Assembly: GCA_022577435.1 (NCBI GenBank)
Contig: JAKOON010000028.1
Location: 930,001-994,000 of the forward strand
Direction: 5' to 3'
DNA: 64,000 nt
Source: Embiotoca jacksoni
Taxonomy: Eukaryota; Chordata; Actinopteri; Embiotocidae
Position numbers and translations under genes: made by a program. The notes beneath the pieces were generated by a model. That model made no database searches and had not been told where the DNA came from. It saw only the letters and a program-made list of their open reading frames with translations. This document shows positions 63,701 through 64,000 of the stretch, piece by piece. How positions within the stretch are numbered: position 1 is the first letter of the stretch; each line of letters opens with the position of its first letter.

Positions 63701-63962
63701 CCAGGCGCTGAACGAGGGCGGGCGGGGCGACGGCAGCGAGACCAGGGTGTCGGCTCAGCTGCAGTCGCAGCACCAGGCCCTGCTGCGGCGCGTCAGAGAG
63801 CGGCTGCGCAGCTGCCAGCTCACCTTGCAGGAGCAGCAGGCCTTCGAGGAGACGCTGCACACCACCTGGACCTGGCTCAGCGGAGTCCAGGACCGCCTCG
63901 CTGCCCTCAACAGCACCGTGGGCAACAAAGAGACTCTGGAGAAGAGACTGGGCCTCGTGCAG
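35615..63962 (+). CDS. syne1: Nesprin-1, SYNE1 orthologue, N-terminal 2666 codons (runs off window)
   Basis: Giant nuclear-envelope protein linking actin to the nucleus through the LINC complex. Coding exons: 35615-35681, 41324-41385, 42960-43055, 43963-44046, 44286-44306, 44640-44732, 45615-45793, 45883-46079, 46453-46562, 47864-47896, 48084-48191, 48273-48410, 48660-48824, 48910-49022, 49105-49273, 49363-49459, 49806-50008, 50082-50246, 50329-50481, 50564-50707, 50807-50974, 51056-51214, 51296-51460, 52113-52247, 52416-52574, 52678-52886, 53644-53752, 53845-54009, 54743-54910, 54988-55164, 55269-55409, 55511-55671, 55784-55934, 56509-56736, 56817-56915, 57356-57543, 57651-57774, 57854-58020, 58315-58468, 58558-59183, 59273-59452, 59583-59733, 59844-60002, 60095-60277, 62195-62296, 62382-62585, 62665-62872, 62949-63061, 63149-63354, 63436-63585, 63671-63962. 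Every phase joins. Two CH domains (residues about 25-300) precede spectrin repeats; LDQRVLNTFLKACDELTDIL is near-identical to human. The KASH end lies outside. Teleosts may have syne1a and syne1b. Confidence 0.95.
35819..35862. repeat. CA microsatellite
   Basis: About 21 CA units near the start of syne1 intron 1. Confidence 0.95.
36709..36722 (+). promoter_or_regulatory. X-box palindrome in syne1 intron 1 CpG-rich segment
   Basis: GTTGCCATGGCGAC matches 13 of 14 consensus positions and fits RYYNYY-N2-RRNRAC. It sits inside a CpG-rich stretch about 1.1 kb after the first coding exon, so it may mark an internal promoter or enhancer. Confidence 0.4.
37855..38022. repeat. GAGACTCACTGAGACACTCT tandem repeat
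   Basis: A degenerate tandem array of a 10-20 bp unit, GAGACTCACT / GAGACACTCT, with about 16 decamer copies in syne1 intron 1. Copy-number variation between individuals is likely. Confidence 0.7.
38752..38890 (+). repeat. Dispersed repeat copy in syne1 intron 1
   Basis: The phrases CAGAAGCTCTGCTGAAGTAT and AAACTGACTT recur in the same order and orientation at 54306-54372. The unit also includes CCTGCAATTT phrases. It is an unnamed fish repeat, probably a non-autonomous DNA element. Confidence 0.5.
39890..39953. repeat. CA microsatellite
   Basis: About 32 CA units in syne1 intron 1. Confidence 0.95.
40196..40260. repeat. TG microsatellite upstream of alternative syne1 exon
   Basis: TG run with GAGTGAGGG interruption, immediately before the CpG-rich block leading to 40441. 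Confidence 0.9.
40441..40516 (+). CDS. syne1: Candidate alternative first coding exon of syne1
   Basis: An ATG in good context (AGAATGG) opens 25 codons reading MAQYKDFSVRKTSLNLVTGF then FQYLR. It ends in phase 1 with the donor GGTAAGTAGG. This is exactly the phase of the annotated first exon, so splicing to 41324 would give FQYLR-DEQEAVQKRTFTKW. It follows a CpG-rich stretch (40270-40440) just after a TG run. The combination of start context, phase, donor and CpG promoter makes a real alternative N-terminus likely, though I do not recall this peptide from other species. Confidence 0.55.
41220..41281. repeat. CA microsatellite before syne1 exon 2
   Basis: About 31 CA units ending roughly 42 bp upstream of the exon 2 acceptor at 41323. 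Confidence 0.95.
41634..41744. repeat. Compound TG microsatellite
   Basis: Two TG runs separated by TTTGTTTGTTTG and GAGTGTGTCGGTATG, in syne1 intron 2. Confidence 0.9.
43291..43386. repeat. Long CA microsatellite
   Basis: About 48 uninterrupted CA dinucleotides, the longest run in the window, in syne1 intron 3. It is likely polymorphic. Confidence 0.95.
43488..43857. repeat. Minisatellite TTCACTGTCCAGTCCGATGA in syne1 intron 3
   Basis: Irregular tandem copies of a unit near GATGATACGTTCACTGTCC, variable in length (19-27 bp), ending about 100 bp before exon 4 (43963). An unbroken CA run lies just upstream. Confidence 0.8.
44286..44306 (+). CDS. syne1: 21-nt syne1 microexon encoding SVYRGSP
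   Basis: A 21-nt exon between a TTCAG acceptor and a GTCAGT donor, phase 0 on both sides. It inserts SVYRGSP into the end of CH1, after FLEGRK and before IKLVN. Human SYNE1 transcripts have an optional SMYRGSP insert at the same place, so this is a conserved alternative microexon. Confidence 0.8.
44851..45510 (+). mobile_element. Degraded Tc1/mariner-type element
   Basis: The left end reads CCGTTTCCAAACAAGTTGGGAC followed by AAATCATG and AGGTGGGACAGGGTCAACAA, the usual head of a common fish Tc1-like family. Downstream, degenerate coding sequence recalls the helix-turn-helix of its transposase (ATTTCATCATCTACGGTTCA, AGATTCAGAGAATCTGGAGA). Frames are broken, and the element is cut off near 45510 before the catalytic part, so it is an inactive 5' fragment. 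It sits in the syne1 intron between exons 6 and 7. Confidence 0.75.
46695..47440 (+). mobile_element. Foldback element copy A in syne1 intron 9
   Basis: The ends are inverted copies of each other. Left: TTCAGAGACTGCGAGCGACG ... CCCCGATGAGGAAGT. Right: the reverse complement of the same phrases (ACTTCCTCATCAGGGTT ... CAGTCTCTGAATT). The arms are about 90 bp. The centre contains repeated GCTGGTTGTTAGC phrases and a conserved block at 46863-46938. No transposase is present. A reversed copy lies at 53117-53410. Confidence 0.7.
47864..47896 (+). CDS. syne1: 33-nt candidate syne1 microexon encoding FGPQDIEQMLE
   Basis: The TTTCCTGGATAG acceptor and GGTATGTTCC donor bound 33 nt that is phase 0 on both sides. 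It reads FGPQDIEQMLE between the CH2 exon ending QQDE and the exon starting REERKML. In human this junction carries a different short linker before REDR. The exon is optional for the frame; it is accepted on splice signals and phase alone. Confidence 0.5.
53117..53410 (-). mobile_element. Foldback element copy B in syne1 intron 26, reversed
   Basis: It starts with the same terminal phrases as copy A (GAGCGATGTGCAGC, CCTGATGAGGAAGTGG). It then continues with the interior of A in reverse complement: 53321-53397 matches 46863-46938 reversed at about 95 percent. TTAGCA-type phrases of A also appear reversed at 53230-53300. The right arm is missing or decayed. Confidence 0.65.
54254..54500 (+). 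repeat. Dispersed repeat copy in syne1 intron 28
   Basis: Shares CAGAAGCTCTGCTAAAAGTA and GAAAACTGACTTCATAA with the copy at 38752-38890 in the same orientation, plus poly-T and CTGCAATTTTACTGCAAAAA phrases. A short piece with TTTGCAGTAAAATTGCAGAA also occurs near 58102. Confidence 0.5.
56965..57260. repeat. Dispersed repeat, same family as 8868-9260
   Basis: Contains GAATGTTTTTGCCAAATTTG twice in near-identical form, plus TTGAGATTTCGCGTTCACAA and CCTGACCTTTAACCTTTGA. The order equals that of the ahi1 intron copy, and the element appears to be built of about 120-bp tandem subunits. Confidence 0.7.
59501..59570 (+). repeat. TG microsatellite abutting the exon 42 acceptor of syne1
   Basis: About 34 TG units with one TA interruption. 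The run ends 13 bp before the acceptor AG at 59581-59582 and takes the place of a polypyrimidine tract. Confidence 0.95.
60374..61245. repeat. Retroelement-like tail and A-rich tract in syne1 intron 44
   Basis: CAATCAAACTTTATTTATATGGCAC followed by GCAGTTCAAAGTGCTTTACAG is a frequent fish retroelement tail; the following 800 bp is A-rich and non-coding. A related phrase occurs near 16470. The interval also contains the TG run at 60710. Confidence 0.5.
60710..60759. repeat. TG microsatellite
   Basis: About 24 TG units in the 1.9-kb syne1 intron between exons 44 and 45. Confidence 0.95.
61256..61741. mobile_element. Non-autonomous hAT-like element with 8-bp target duplication
   Basis: The element begins CAGGAGTCGGATCCGGCCCG and ends GAGTTTGACACCCATG, whose complement starts CATGGGTGTCAAACTC, the common fish hAT terminus. 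It is flanked by exact copies of CAATAGAT at 61248-61255 and 61742-61749, the 8-bp duplication expected of hAT insertion. It has no transposase. Inside is a short palindromic block GTGACGTCAAACGCGTCAC. Confidence 0.85.
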
Positions 63963-64000
63963 GTCAGTGGAAAACATCGCACGGTGTCTGAGTCAAGCGA

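Noticed and set aside
1..64000. CRISPR arrays, phage, operons or bacterial mobile elements
   Set aside because: Tandem repeats here are micro- and minisatellites without spacers, and all genes are intron-containing vertebrate genes.

Overview
The window is vertebrate nuclear DNA, almost certainly from a ray-finned (teleost) fish. Its five genes are split into many short GT-AG exons, introns are compact, and the encoded proteins align closely with known vertebrate families. The introns carry fish-type repeats: long CA/TG runs, a degraded Tc1/mariner copy, a hAT-like element with an exact 8-bp target duplication, a TTAA-bounded hairpin MITE and foldback elements. There is no sign of bacterial, plasmid, phage or CRISPR content. 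Every exon chain below was checked for splice sites, reading phase and match to remembered family sequences. No database search was possible.

Layout: (1) ahi1 (Jouberin), plus strand, coding 1385-10128 in 25 exons and 1202 codons. (2) slc18b1 (vesicular polyamine transporter), minus strand, 15788-11004 in 14 exons and 443 codons; its 3' end converges on that of ahi1. (3) tulp4 (tubby-like protein 4), minus strand, coding 27917-18931 in 14 exons and about 1862 codons, with a likely 5' UTR exon near 30.2 kb and a very large glutamine-rich insertion. (4) myct1 (Myc target 1), minus strand, 32862-31056 in two exons and 181 codons. (5) syne1 (nesprin-1), plus strand, from 35615 to the window edge. 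Fifty-one coding exons (2666 codons) are readable, covering the paired calponin-homology actin-binding domain and the first spectrin repeats; the rest lies beyond the window.

The human orthologues of all five genes lie on chromosome 6q22-q25, so this is a conserved vertebrate linkage group. The head-to-head myct1-syne1 arrangement also matches human. ahi1 encodes a ciliary transition-zone protein, and RFX X-box-like motifs lie upstream of ahi1, tulp4 and syne1, with one more in syne1 intron 1. Whether these are functional is inference.

I found no clearly new biological system. The most notable observations are: an ahi1 intron made of a 12-bp minisatellite that is open and in frame across its whole 525 bp; a tulp4 glutamine tract of about 235 residues; a second, phase-matched first coding exon for syne1; two in-frame syne1 microexons; inverted foldback copies flanking syne1 exons 10-26; and TG-repeat splice sites in syne1.
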